Made by a program: the position numbers and the translations under genes. A model generated the notes under the pieces. The model was not told the origin of the DNA and did not search any database. It was given only the letters and a program-made list of their open reading frames with translations. A stretch of 64,000 nucleotides of DNA, taken from positions 62,001 through 126,000 of the forward strand of contig NZ_JNZY01000013.1 in the NCBI RefSeq assembly GCF_000717655.1, read 5' to 3'. The stretch comes from Streptomyces katrae (lineage in GTDB: Bacteria; Actinomycetota; Actinomycetes; Streptomycetales; Streptomycetaceae). This document shows positions 9,894-18,194 of this stretch, piece after piece. Within the stretch, counting starts at the first letter, position 1. Every line of letters starts with the position of its first letter.

Positions 9894-10742
9894 GTGAGCG
9901 CCATGTCTCTTGCCCTGCTGCTGACCACGGCCGCCGCCGCGGCCGTGGGCGCTGCTGCGCTGCACGCTGTACACGGCCTGCGCAAGCAGGTGTCGGCCCT
10001 CCGCGGTGAGCTGGCCACGCCGGCCCACGCCCGCGGCGGTGCGACCGTCCCGCACGCCCGCAGTGCCGTGCATTCCCCCGCCGCCGAGATACGAGCCGCC
10101 GTGGCCGAGGCCCTGGCCGAGGAGCGCGAGCGCGAGCTCGCCGAGGCGCGGGCCTTCTGGGCCGCGCAGGAGGCCCGTGACGCCGCCGACGCTTCCCCTC
10201 GCTTCGCCGGGGAGCCCCCTGCCTCCCTGCTGGGCGGCCTGCCGGGGCTCGGTGAGGACGGCCCGGCCGTCTTCCTGCCCCGCCAGGCGGACCTCGTGGG
10301 TCTGGAGCCGGTGCTCGGCGACGAGGCGGCCGACGACTATCCCGAGGATTCCGCCGAGCTGGCCGCCGCCCGCCGGCGCCACCCCTCGCACCCCGACTTC
10401 GTACCGGTCCAGGCCTCGGCCCCCGGCGCCGACCACGAGCGCACGGTCAGCCGCCTGGAGGAGCTCGCGGAGGCCCGCACGGCTCTCGCCGACGTCCGCC
10501 CGGGCCCGCTGGGCACGCTCGACGTGTACGTCTTCACCGACGGCACCACGCTGTGCATGACGCCGGGCCACCGGGAGACGGCGGAGCGCCTTGCCGAGGC
10601 CCTGCGCTCGGGCACCGCGCCGGTCCTGCTGGGCGGCTCGGGCATCTCGGGCGCCTATGCGCTGACCTTCTCCTGCGGTGACTCCCAGGACCCGGACAAC
10701 AACGTCTACATCCTCGCGGACCGCGTCATCGCGTCGCTCTGA
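9894..10742 (+). CDS. Hypothetical protein with N-terminal membrane segment
   Basis: The 282-residue product starts at a GTG with an AGGAG Shine-Dalgarno at 9881-9885. Residues 4-22 (MSLALLLTTAAAAAVGAAA) form a membrane anchor or uncleaved signal, followed by a helical, Arg/Glu-rich section (EALAEERERELAEARAFWAAQEARD) likely to be a coiled coil. The C-terminal 80 residues (LGTLDVYVFTDGTTLCMTPGHRETAERLAEAL onward) look like a small folded domain. I recognise it as a conserved Streptomyces hypothetical without known function. Its last 17 bases overlap the convergent gene that ends at 10726. Confidence 0.75.
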   Translation: MSAMSLALLLTTAAAAAVGAAALHAVHGLRKQVSALRGELATPAHARGGATVPHARSAVHSPAAEIRAAVAEALAEERERELAEARAFWAAQEARDAADASPRFAGEPPASLLGGLPGLGEDGPAVFLPRQADLVGLEPVLGDEAADDYPEDSAELAAARRRHPSHPDFVPVQASAPGADHERTVSRLEELAEARTALADVRPGPLGTLDVYVFTDGTTLCMTPGHRETAERLAEALRSGTAPVLLGGSGISGAYALTFSCGDSQDPDNNVYILADRVIASL

Positions 10743-11091
10743 CTTCCGCCTGTTCCACCAGCCGCACGGCCTCGTCCAGCATCTCGGACGGGGCCTTCGC
10801 GGTTTCCGGGGCCTCCTCGGCAGCGGCGGCGCCCAGCGCCTCCGCGAGGTCCAGCCCGGCCACCGCGACCTGGTCCCCGACCACGAAGACCCCCGCGTCG
10901 GGCATGTTCCGCGCCGGAGCCGCCCCCTCGGCCCGCTCCGGTGCCTCGAGCACCTGGGCCCGTACGGAGAGCTCCCGGGCCAGCTCCAGCGCCTCGGCGG
11001 CGGCCCCCTGCCGGAGACGGCTCTGCGGCATGGCCCGCAGCCGGTCGGCGAAACGTTCCACGGCGGCGGTCAGAGGCGAAGTATCAAGCAC
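10726..11091 (-). CDS. Small conserved hypothetical protein
   Basis: A 121-residue, mostly helical, soluble product begins with MLDTSPLTAAVERFADRLRAMPQSRLRQG from a GTG at 11091. It is rich in Ala, Glu and Leu and has no membrane segment or recognisable catalytic motif. The open frame continues further upstream, but the upstream part is compositionally unlike the rest, so I take the internal GTG. The stop lies inside the C-terminal codons of the preceding plus-strand gene, making a 17-bp convergent overlap. No function can be assigned. Confidence 0.65.
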   Translation of the reverse strand: MLDTSPLTAAVERFADRLRAMPQSRLRQGAAAEALELARELSVRAQVLEAPERAEGAAPARNMPDAGVFVVGDQVAVAGLDLAEALGAAAAEEAPETAKAPSEMLDEAVRLVEQAEVRATR

Positions 11092-11197
11092 CCGGCCGAC
11101 CTTACGCGCCGCCGCGGCACCATTGCCAACGGGCGAACTCTCCGGCACGGTGGCGTGAAGAGAACAGCACAGCACGGCGATACCTCCGGAGGCGCCC

Positions 11198-11428
11198 ATG
11201 TCCGTAGAGTTCTCCGAGCAGACCCACCGGAACATGATCGACAGAATCCCCCAGACCACCGGTCGTGAAGTCTCCGACTGGCTCCGCACGGTGGACGACG
11301 GCCCCTCCCTCGTCCGGTTCGAGGAGAAGGTCAGCTGGCTGCGCGGCGCGCACGAGCTCTCGTACGGCCAGGCCAAGGCGATCATCCACGAGTACGACCT
11401 GCGCAGGGCCGCCCGCAAGTTCGGCTGA
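11198..11428 (+). CDS. DUF4287-type small protein
   Basis: The 76-residue protein begins MSVEFSEQTHRNMIDRIPQTTGREVSDW and continues through a helical segment ending in QAKAIIHEYDLRRAARKFG. The TGRE-SDWL, SYGQAKAIIHE pattern fits the DUF4287 family of small proteins of unknown function, often fused to or found beside DUF5655 proteins. A GGAGG Shine-Dalgarno (11187-11191) precedes the ATG. It stands alone and ends ahead of a strong bidirectional hairpin. Confidence 0.75.
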   Translation: MSVEFSEQTHRNMIDRIPQTTGREVSDWLRTVDDGPSLVRFEEKVSWLRGAHELSYGQAKAIIHEYDLRRAARKFG

Positions 11429-11490
11429 GCCCTCCCCCGTCCCTGCCCCTCGATCCCCCGCCCCCGACCCCGTACCCCCTCCGAGACGCG

Positions 11491-11527
11491 GGAAGGCCCC
11501 GCGAGCGGTGAGCTCGCGGGGCCTTCC
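11491..11527. terminator. Perfect 16-bp hairpin between convergent genes
   Basis: GGAAGGCCCCGCGAGC (11491-11506) pairs exactly with GCTCGCGGGGCCTTCC (11512-11527) around a 5-nt loop. It sits between the DUF4287 gene and the convergent BI-1 gene and should terminate both. Confidence 0.85.
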
Positions 11528-11555
11528 CCACTCCGTGCAGAGGGTGCCGGTACGA

Positions 11556-12404
11556 CTAGTCGTCGCCGGAGAGGATCTGGAACAGGCGCAGTAGCTCCAG
11601 GTAGATCCACACCAGGGTCAGCGTGAGGCCGAAGGCCGCCAGCCAGGCCTCGTCGCGCGGCGCGCCGTAGGCGATGCCGTCCTCGACCTGCTTGAAGTCC
11701 AGGGCGAGGAAGCAGGCGCCGAGGACGACGCCGATGATGCCGAACAGGATGCCGAGGCCGCCGCTGCGGAAGCCGAGGCCGTCGCCGCCAGCGAAGACCG
11801 AGAACAGCAGGTTCGCGACCATGAGCAGCATGAAGCCCATGGCGGCCGCCATCACGAAGCCGTAGAAGCGGCGGGTGACGCGGATCCAGCGCATCTTGTA
11901 CGCGAAGAGCACCGAGGCGAACACGCACATCGTGCCGAGCACGGCCTGGATGACCACGCCGGCACCGAGGTAGGTGCTGGTGGCCGAGCTGATGACGCCG
12001 AGGAAGAAGCCCTCGAAGGCCGCGTAGCCCAGGATGATCGCCGGGGAGGCCTTGCGCTTGAAGCTCTGGACGAGTCCGAGGACCATCGCGACGAGCGCGG
12101 CGCCGATGGCGACGCCGTACGACTTGCCGACGTTCGCCGGGTCGACGGGCATGGCGATCCACGCGATCGTCGCCGTGAGGATGACCGTGCCGAGCGTCAT
12201 GGCCGTACGGCTCACGACGTCGTCCATCGTCATGACGCCGGCGCGCGCGGGCGCCTGCGGCATGCCGGTGGTCACGTCGGTGGCGTAAGGATTCGTCGCG
12301 TACGGGTTGGTCCCGGCCTGCTGGTGCTGCGCGTCAAAGCCCGCGTAGCCCCCGCTGTCGCGGCTGAACCCCCGTCGCGAGAAGACCGGGTTGCTGCTCC
12401 TCAT
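11556..12404 (-). CDS. Bax inhibitor-1/YccA-family membrane protein
   Basis: The 282-residue protein has a Tyr/Ala/Thr-rich cytoplasmic N-terminal 60 residues (NPYATNPYATDV is a small internal duplication), then seven hydrophobic segments from about residue 70 to the C-terminus, the topology of the BI-1/TMBIM family of pH-gated calcium-leak channels. The last residues (LLRLFQILSGDD) carry the acidic end typical of the family. Start ATG 12404 follows a GGAGGAG Shine-Dalgarno. The physiological role in Streptomyces is unknown. It is transcribed in the same direction as, and just downstream of, the tRNA-Leu gene. Confidence 0.92.
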   Translation of the reverse strand: MRSSNPVFSRRGFSRDSGGYAGFDAQHQQAGTNPYATNPYATDVTTGMPQAPARAGVMTMDDVVSRTAMTLGTVILTATIAWIAMPVDPANVGKSYGVAIGAALVAMVLGLVQSFKRKASPAIILGYAAFEGFFLGVISSATSTYLGAGVVIQAVLGTMCVFASVLFAYKMRWIRVTRRFYGFVMAAAMGFMLLMVANLLFSVFAGGDGLGFRSGGLGILFGIIGVVLGACFLALDFKQVEDGIAYGAPRDEAWLAAFGLTLTLVWIYLELLRLFQILSGDD

Positions 12405-12538
12405 CTCACTCCTCCATGGCCACCGTGCGCGGCCTTGCAACAAGAGTAATGCGCTCGCAAAGAAAGCACCCTACCGCTCGAGGAGGATCTTAGGAGAAGG
12501 CACGGCGAAGCGCCGGAGATATCGGGAAGGTGCGGGAG

Positions 12539-12618
12539 TGCCCGGAGCCGGACTTGAACCGGCACGGCCTAAGCCAGCGAGGTTTAAGCTCGCCGTGTCT
12601 GCATTCCACCATCCGGGC
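12539..12618 (-). tRNA. bldA: tRNA-Leu (anticodon UAA), the developmental tRNA BldA
   Basis: The 80-nt sequence folds as a class II tRNA. The acceptor is GCCCGGA/TCCGGGC with discriminator A; the D-stem is GTG/CAC; the anticodon stem GCGAG/CTCGC encloses the loop CTTAAAC, giving anticodon TAA; the long variable arm has a GGC/GCC stem; the T-arm is GCCGG-TTCAAGT-CCGGC. CCA is not encoded. It is therefore the tRNA that decodes UUA leucine codons. In Streptomyces the only such tRNA is bldA, which controls aerial growth and antibiotic production through TTA-containing genes. I noticed no in-frame TTA codon in the coding sequences of this window. Confidence 0.97.
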
Positions 12619-12662
12619 AGGGCGTAGCGGCTCCCGTACAAAAAGCACTGAACGCTGCGCCG

Positions 12663-12689
12663 AGCCTATCCGGAACGCCCAGGTCGCAA
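12663..12689 (-). promoter_or_regulatory. Possible bldA promoter
   Basis: Upstream of the tRNA, on the minus strand, TTGCGA (12689-12684) and TAGGCT (12668-12663) resemble -35 and -10 elements, with a short 15-bp spacer. Transcription would begin near 12656, about 38 nt before the mature tRNA end. The short spacer makes this tentative. Confidence 0.3.
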
Positions 12690-12763
12690 GCGGGGCCTCT
12701 ATCCGATGTTGTCTGATTTTATTGGCGCTTGAGGGTCCGTCAGGAGCGAGAACACGCGGTGGG

Positions 12764-12796
12764 CCCGTTACGGGCGGCGATCACGCCCGAAACGGG
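12764..12796. promoter_or_regulatory. 33-bp imperfect palindrome between bldA and the ABC transporter
   Basis: CCCGTT-A-CGGGCG (12764-12776) and CGCCCG-A-AACGGG (12784-12796) form 13-bp arms with a single A/A mismatch around a 7-bp centre. It lies about 145 bp upstream of the bldA tRNA and 300 bp upstream of the ABC ATPase start. It could be an operator or a terminator of a short divergent transcript. Farther along, at 12846-12877, a 10-bp unit CCGGGCCACC is repeated about three times; otherwise 12797-13099 shows no supportable feature. Confidence 0.4.
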
Positions 12797-13099
12797 AATG
12801 ACGGGATTTCGATGGCTCGCGCCACCCGGCCCGCCACCCTTCCCGCCACCCCGGGCCACCCCGGGCCACCCCGGGCCGCGCGCCCCGCCCCCGGGCACGC
12901 CGGGCACCCGGTCCGCCCCTGAGTGCCGCCCGGCCGGCCGTCATACCAGAGGAGGAGGCGGGACGCCCCGCGATCAGACTCCAGTGGGCCAGGGAACGGG
13001 CACCGCGGCTGATCCCCGGCGCCACGGGCGCGGCGACGATGGAAGGGTCCCGCCGATCAGCAGACCGCACCCCGGTCCGCAGCCCGAGGAGTCGCTTCC

Positions 13100-13873
13100 G
13101 TGACCACCATGAACTACGCCCCCCGCACCACCCAGGCCGTGGCCGCCCGGGCGACCGGCCTCTCCAAGGTGTACGGCCAGGGCGAGACCCAGGTGGTCGC
13201 CCTCGACAACGTCTCCGTGGACTTCGGGCAGGGCCAGTTCACCGCGATCATGGGGCCCTCTGGCTCCGGCAAGTCCACGCTGATGCACTGCGTCGCCGGC
13301 CTGGACACCTTCTCCGCCGGCTCCGTCCGCATCGGCGACACGGAGCTCGGCACCCTCAAGGACAAGCAGCTGACCCAGCTGCGCCGGGACAAGATCGGCT
13401 TCATCTTCCAGGCGTTCAACCTGCTGCCGACCCTGACGGCGCTGGAGAACATCACCCTGCCGATGGACATCGCGGGCCGCAAGCCCGACAAGCAGTGGCT
13501 GGACAACGTGATCAGCATGGTCGGCCTCTCCGACCGGCTCGGCCACCGTCCCACCCAGCTCTCCGGCGGCCAGCAGCAGCGCGTGGCCGTGGCCCGCGCC
13601 CTGGCCTCCCGCCCCGAGATCATCTTCGGTGACGAGCCCACCGGAAACCTGGACTCGCGCTCCGGCGCCGAAGTCCTCGGCTTCCTGCGCAACTCCGTCC
13701 GCGAGCTCGGCCAGACCGTCGTCATGGTGACCCACGACCCAGTGGCCGCCTCCTACGCGGACCGCGTCATCTTCCTCGCCGACGGCCGCATCGTCGACGA
13801 GATGCTCAGCCCCACCGCCGACGGCGTGCTCGACCGCATGAAGGCCTTCGACGCCAAGGGCCGCACCAGCTGA
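13100..13873 (+). CDS. ABC transporter ATP-binding protein (MacB/LolD-type)
   Basis: The 257-residue ATPase has Walker A GPSGSGKST (residues 52-60), the Q-loop in FIFQAFNLLP, signature LSGGQQQR, Walker B IIFGDEP and the switch His in VMVTHD. The MacB/LolD/FtsE subfamily drives mechanotransmission through FtsX-like permeases rather than classical substrate passage. A GTG start at 13100 follows GAGGA. The cognate permease starts 59 bp downstream, so they form an operon. The ATPase is strikingly similar to the one at 43243-44031. The substrate is unknown; lipoprotein, peptide or drug handling are options. Confidence 0.93.
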   Translation: MTTMNYAPRTTQAVAARATGLSKVYGQGETQVVALDNVSVDFGQGQFTAIMGPSGSGKSTLMHCVAGLDTFSAGSVRIGDTELGTLKDKQLTQLRRDKIGFIFQAFNLLPTLTALENITLPMDIAGRKPDKQWLDNVISMVGLSDRLGHRPTQLSGGQQQRVAVARALASRPEIIFGDEPTGNLDSRSGAEVLGFLRNSVRELGQTVVMVTHDPVAASYADRVIFLADGRIVDEMLSPTADGVLDRMKAFDAKGRTS

Positions 13874-13932
13874 GGGACTGCCCCTCCGCCAGTCCTCCTC
13901 CGCTGACCCACGACATCCTGGACTCCTCCACC

Positions 13933-16485
13933 ATGTTCCGTACCGCCCTGCGCAACGTCCTCGCGCACAAGGCCAGGCTGCTGATGACGGTGCTCGCCGT
14001 CACCCTCGGCGTCGCCTTCGTATCCGGCACCCTCGTCTTCACCGACACCCTCAAGAAGTCCCTCTCAGGCCAGTCCGCCAAGAGCTACGAGGGAGTGGCC
14101 GTCTCCGTCACCTCGTACGGCCAGGGCCGCAACGCAGCGGGCGAGAAGGAGGGCGAGCCCGGCCTCAGCCAGCAGACCCTCGACAAGGTCAAGGCGCTCC
14201 CGGGCGTGGCCTCCGTCTCGGGGCGCGTCTCCGGCTTCGCCGGCGTCGGCGACGAGAACGGCAAGCTGATCGGCTCCGGCTGGTCCAACCAGGGCGCCAA
14301 CTACACGCCCGTCAAGGACGGCAAGGACCCGCGCTACGCGTTCACCCAGGGCGCCGGTCCGGCCAAGGCCGACGAGATCGCGCTCGACAGGGCGACCGCC
14401 GACAAGGGCAGGTACAAGGTCGGCGACAAGGTCCGCGTCGCCACCAACGGCCCGGTCAAGGAGTACTCCCTCGCCGGTGTCTTCACCACCGAGGACGGCG
14501 CCGTCCAGGCCGGCGGCAGCCTGGTGCTCTTCGACACCAAGGTCGCCCAGGACCTCTACCTCAAGCCCGGCTACTTCCAGGAGATGTCGGTCGGTGCCAA
14601 GGACGGCACGTCCGCCGACAAGCTGCTGGCCGACATCAAGCCGCTGGTCGACAGCAAGAACACCAAGGCGCAGACGGGTGCGGCGCTCGCCAAGGAGCAG
14701 GCCAAGGAGATCGAGAAGGGCCTCGGCCAAATGGGCACCATGCTGCTCGTCTTCGCCGGCATCTCGCTCTTCGTCGGCATCTTCCTGATCTACAACACCT
14801 TCACCATGCTGGTCACCCAGCGCACCAGGGAGCTGGCCCTGCTGCGCGCCGTCGGCGCCCACCGCGGCCAGGTCATGCGCTCGGTGCTCGCCGAGGCCCT
14901 GGTCGTCGGCGCCGTGTCCGCCGCCGTCGGCCTGATCAGCGGTATCGGCCTCGCGGTCGGCATGCGCTCCCTGATCGGCTCCTTCGGCGCCAAACTCCCG
15001 GGCGGTGGCCTGGTGATCGCCCCGGGCACCGTCGTCGCGGCCCTGGTCATCGGCGTCCTCGTCACGACGATCGCCGCAGTGCTGCCGGCCTGGCGCACCG
15101 GCCGGATCGCCCCGGTCGCCGCCATGGGCAGCGCCCACCTGCCGGCCACCGCGAAGTCCCTGGTCCTGCGCAACGTCCTCGGTTCCGTCATCAGCCTCCT
15201 CGGCATCGGCCTGGTCGTGCTCGGCGTGTCCATGGGCGGCGACGACGGCCGCATGACCATCGGCGCGGGCGCCTTCTTCATGCTCATCGGCATGATCGTG
15301 CTGCTGCCGCTGCTGTCCAAGCCGGTCATCGGGGCCGTCCGCCCGCTGCTGCAGAAGGTGTTCGGCATCCCCGGCAAGCTGGCCTCCCAGAATGCCGTCC
15401 GCAACCCGCGCCGCACCGCCGTCACCGCCGCGTCCCTGGCCATCGGCCTGACCCTGGTCACCACCCTGTCGGTGCTCGGCATCACCGTGGGCAAGGTCGT
15501 CGACCGCATGAGCACGGAAAAGCTCAAGGCGGACTACAAGGTCTCCATGGCCGACGACATGGGCAGCCTCGACAAGTCGGTGGCCGAGACCCTGGCCAAG
15601 GCGCCCGGCATCAAGGCCGTCTCCCCGCAGACGGGTGGCTACTTCAAGGTCGGCGAGGACTTCCGGTCGGTTTCCGGTGTCACCCCGGCCGCCATCGGCC
15701 AGCTGCTGAACATCGAGACCGTCAGCGGCTCGGTGGACTCCCTCGGCAAGGGCGAGATCCTGGTCGCCGAGAAGACCGCGAAGAAGCAGGACCTCGGCGT
15801 CGGCTCCACGCTCAAGGTGCGGTACGACGACGGCCGGGAGGCGACCCTCAAGGTCGGCGCGGTCTACAAGGACATGGAGGGCCTGCTCTCCCCGTACGTC
15901 ATCGACGACAAGATCCTCGGCGAGCACAGCGAGGAGCAGTACGTCCGCGAGGTGTACGTCAACGTCGACGGCGGGGCGTCCAAGGCCGGCCAGCAGAAGG
16001 TCATCGACGCCCTCGGCAAGAACCCGGCCATCACCGTCGCCACCCAGCAGGACATGCGCAACGAGATGGGCGGCATGATCAACACGATGCTGAACGTCAT
16101 GTACGGCCTGCTCGGCATGGCCCTGATCATCTCGGTGCTCGGTGTGGTCAACACCCTGGCGATGTCCGTCTTCGAGCGGACCCAGGAGATCGGCATGCTG
16201 CGGGCGATCGGTCTCGACCGGGGCCGGGTCAAGAACATGATCCGCCTGGAGGCCGTCGTGATCTCGCTCTTCGGAGCGGCCCTGGGCGTCGCCATCGGCA
16301 TCTTCCTCGCCTGGGCGGTCGGCACCACGCTGGCGAAGGCCATGCCGAACTACGAACTGATCCTCCCGTGGGACCGGATCGGCATCTTCCTCCTGCTGGC
16401 CGCCGTGGTCGGCGTCCTGGCCGCCATGTGGCCGGCCCGCAGCGCGGCCCGGCTGAACATGCTGACCGCCATCAAGACGGAGTAG
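13933..16485 (+). CDS. FtsX-like ABC transporter permease
   Basis: The 850-residue membrane protein starts MFRTALRNVLAHKARLLMTVLAVTLGVAFVSGTLVF, a first transmembrane segment with the N-terminal motif common to MacB/FtsX permeases. A large extracytoplasmic domain (about 45-270) is followed by an FtsX block with three membrane segments (about 270-400), a central pair of segments, a second extracytoplasmic domain (about 500-715) and a second FtsX block (about 720-845). The duplicated FtsX layout suggests a single polypeptide forms the whole permease. It pairs with the ATPase immediately upstream. A strong hairpin follows the stop. Confidence 0.93.
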   Translation: MFRTALRNVLAHKARLLMTVLAVTLGVAFVSGTLVFTDTLKKSLSGQSAKSYEGVAVSVTSYGQGRNAAGEKEGEPGLSQQTLDKVKALPGVASVSGRVSGFAGVGDENGKLIGSGWSNQGANYTPVKDGKDPRYAFTQGAGPAKADEIALDRATADKGRYKVGDKVRVATNGPVKEYSLAGVFTTEDGAVQAGGSLVLFDTKVAQDLYLKPGYFQEMSVGAKDGTSADKLLADIKPLVDSKNTKAQTGAALAKEQAKEIEKGLGQMGTMLLVFAGISLFVGIFLIYNTFTMLVTQRTRELALLRAVGAHRGQVMRSVLAEALVVGAVSAAVGLISGIGLAVGMRSLIGSFGAKLPGGGLVIAPGTVVAALVIGVLVTTIAAVLPAWRTGRIAPVAAMGSAHLPATAKSLVLRNVLGSVISLLGIGLVVLGVSMGGDDGRMTIGAGAFFMLIGMIVLLPLLSKPVIGAVRPLLQKVFGIPGKLASQNAVRNPRRTAVTAASLAIGLTLVTTLSVLGITVGKVVDRMSTEKLKADYKVSMADDMGSLDKSVAETLAKAPGIKAVSPQTGGYFKVGEDFRSVSGVTPAAIGQLLNIETVSGSVDSLGKGEILVAEKTAKKQDLGVGSTLKVRYDDGREATLKVGAVYKDMEGLLSPYVIDDKILGEHSEEQYVREVYVNVDGGASKAGQQKVIDALGKNPAITVATQQDMRNEMGGMINTMLNVMYGLLGMALIISVLGVVNTLAMSVFERTQEIGMLRAIGLDRGRVKNMIRLEAVVISLFGAALGVAIGIFLAWAVGTTLAKAMPNYELILPWDRIGIFLLLAAVVGVLAAMWPARSAARLNMLTAIKTE

Positions 16486-16508
16486 CGCAGAGCGGTTCGC
16501 AGGGACAC

Positions 16509-16542
16509 GGAAGGGCCCCGGGGCGTGCCCCGGGGCCCTTCC
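16509..16542. terminator. Strong GC hairpin after the ABC permease
   Basis: GGAAGGGCCCCGGGG (16509-16523) pairs exactly with CCCCGGGGCCCTTCC (16528-16542) around a CGTG tetraloop. It lies between the permease and the convergent methyltransferase gene and probably serves both. A short degenerate repeat of the GTACGGGACC type follows at about 16560-16595. Confidence 0.8.
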
Positions 16543-16599
16543 CGTTCGTGCGGGGACCTGCAGTACGGGACCTGCGGTACGGGACCCGCCGTACCGGGC

Positions 16600-17997
16600 T
16601 CACGCGCCCCAGGTGCGCAGCCGCAGCGGCAGGCCCGAGCGGCCGGCCGCCGCCGGCTTCACGGCGAGGACCTGGTTGACGCCGAGCCGGCCGTGCTCGA
16701 AGCCCAGCGCCGAGGCCGCCATGTACAGCAGCCAGACCCGGGCCCGCCCGGGCGAGGTCAGCCGTACGACCTCCTCCCAGTGCTCCTCCAGCCGGGCCAC
16801 CCAGGCGCGCAGGGTCAGCCCGTAGTGCTCGCGCAGCGCCTCCACGTCGCGGACCTCGAACCCGGCGCGTTCCAGCTCGCCCACCGTCGTGCCCACCGGG
16901 GAGAGCTCCCCGTCGGGGAAGACATAGGCGTCGATGAACTCGTCCACGTGGTACGCCTCTTCGTCCGGCTCCGGCGGGCGCGCGATCTGGTGGTTCAGCA
17001 GCCGGCCGCCGGGGGTCAGCAGGCCGTGCAGGGTGCGGGCGTACTCGCGGTAGCGCTCCGCTCCCACGTGCTCGGCCATGCCGATGGACGAAATGGCGTC
17101 GTACGGGCCGTCCTTGACGTCCCGGTAGTCCTGGATCCGGATGTCGACCCGGTCGGCCAGGCCCTCCTCCGCGGCCCGCTTGCGGGCGTACACGGCCTGT
17201 TCGCGCGAGAGGGTGACACCGGTGACGCGGACCCCGTACTCCCGGGCCGCGTGCAGGGCCATGGAGCCCCAGCCGCAGCCGACGTCGAGGAGCCGCAGGC
17301 CGGGCTCGAGGCCCAGCTTCCGGCAGACCAGGTCGAGTTTGTCCCGCTGGGCGTCCTCCAGGGTGGCGCCGGGGCTCCAGTAGGCGCAGGAGTACACCAT
17401 CGACGGGCCCAGCACGTGCTCGTAGAACTCGTTGCCGACGTCGTAGTGATGGCTGATCGCCTGCCGGTCGCGGCTTTTGGTGTGCAGCGGGCCGCCGCGG
17501 CGGGGGGCCTCCTCCGGCGGCGGAGCGGGCGCCGGCCACGGCCGGGCCAGCGCGACGAGGTCGCGCAGGGCGGACCGGGCGGCGGGGTCGCGCAGCAGCG
17601 CGGCGGTCCCGGCGGCGCCCGTCGTCGCCCGGTGCGGCAGGTGCGGGCGCAGGGCGGCGAGTTTGCCGAGCCCCGAGCGGCGGACCGCCGGCTCGGCTTC
17701 GGGGGTGGTGGCGGTGGCGGTGGCGGGATCCCGCTCCCAGAGCAGGCCGGCCACCCGGTCCAGCAGTTCGAACAGGTCGCCCTCGACGGTGAGGTCGCCG
17801 GCGACCCAGGCACGGGCCAGGCCCAGTTCACCCGGTCGCCACAGGACACGGCGCAAGGCGCGCCGGTTGGCCAGCACCAGGGTGGGGCCGGTGGGCGGTC
17901 CTGCCTCGCTGCCGTCCCAGGCGCGAATCCGGACGGGCACGGGGGCGCCCAGCAGTGTCTCGGCAAGAGCGGCCAGCCGCGGCGCGGCGTCGGTCAT
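16600..17997 (-). CDS. Cyclopropane-fatty-acyl-phospholipid synthase-like methyltransferase
   Basis: The 465-residue enzyme transfers a methyl (methylene) group from S-adenosylmethionine to an unsaturated acyl chain of membrane phospholipids. The SAM motif LLDVGCGWGSMA lies near residue 250 and is preceded by the ISHHYDVGNEFYEHVLGPSMVYSCAYW region typical of Cfa, and followed by SIGMAEHVG and the YVFPDGELSP block. The N-terminal 180 residues form the lipid-facing domain seen in bacterial Cfa. Length is slightly above E. coli Cfa because of an Ala/Pro/Thr-rich insert around residue 105-180. The ATG at 17997 has a GGAGG Shine-Dalgarno. It lies downstream of ndh in the same direction, separated by a terminator. 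Confidence 0.9.
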   Translation of the reverse strand: MTDAAPRLAALAETLLGAPVPVRIRAWDGSEAGPPTGPTLVLANRRALRRVLWRPGELGLARAWVAGDLTVEGDLFELLDRVAGLLWERDPATATATTPEAEPAVRRSGLGKLAALRPHLPHRATTGAAGTAALLRDPAARSALRDLVALARPWPAPAPPPEEAPRRGGPLHTKSRDRQAISHHYDVGNEFYEHVLGPSMVYSCAYWSPGATLEDAQRDKLDLVCRKLGLEPGLRLLDVGCGWGSMALHAAREYGVRVTGVTLSREQAVYARKRAAEEGLADRVDIRIQDYRDVKDGPYDAISSIGMAEHVGAERYREYARTLHGLLTPGGRLLNHQIARPPEPDEEAYHVDEFIDAYVFPDGELSPVGTTVGELERAGFEVRDVEALREHYGLTLRAWVARLEEHWEEVVRLTSPGRARVWLLYMAASALGFEHGRLGVNQVLAVKPAAAGRSGLPLRLRTWGA

Positions 17998-18118
17998 CGT
18001 AGGCACCTCCAGAACGATCCGACCGAACGGCCTACCCACTTCCGGGATCCGTCAATCGAAGACCGCTCCATCGGCGGGGTCGCCGGAGGATCCCGCCGAG
18101 GGGGCCTCCGGGAACGCC

Positions 18119-18158
18119 GAAGGGGCCGCCCGCACCACGGATGGCGGGCGGCCCCTTC
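18119..18158 (-). terminator. Perfect 15-bp hairpin after ndh
   Basis: GAAGGGGCCGCCCGC (18119-18133) pairs exactly with GCGGGCGGCCCCTTC (18144-18158) with a 10-nt loop. It separates the ndh gene from the methyltransferase gene. Confidence 0.8.
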
Positions 18159-18194
18159 GGGGACGTGCTGGAGGTGTTGCCGGTCAGGCCCGGG

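Noticed and set aside
12391..12627. Short plus-strand open frame across the tRNA-Leu gene
   Set aside because: It crosses a tRNA with a complete secondary structure, so coding is implausible.
14065..15927. Long minus-strand open frame opposite the FtsX permease
   Set aside because: Asp/Gly/Ala/His-rich shadow of the permease reading frame; the permease is supported by motifs and topology.
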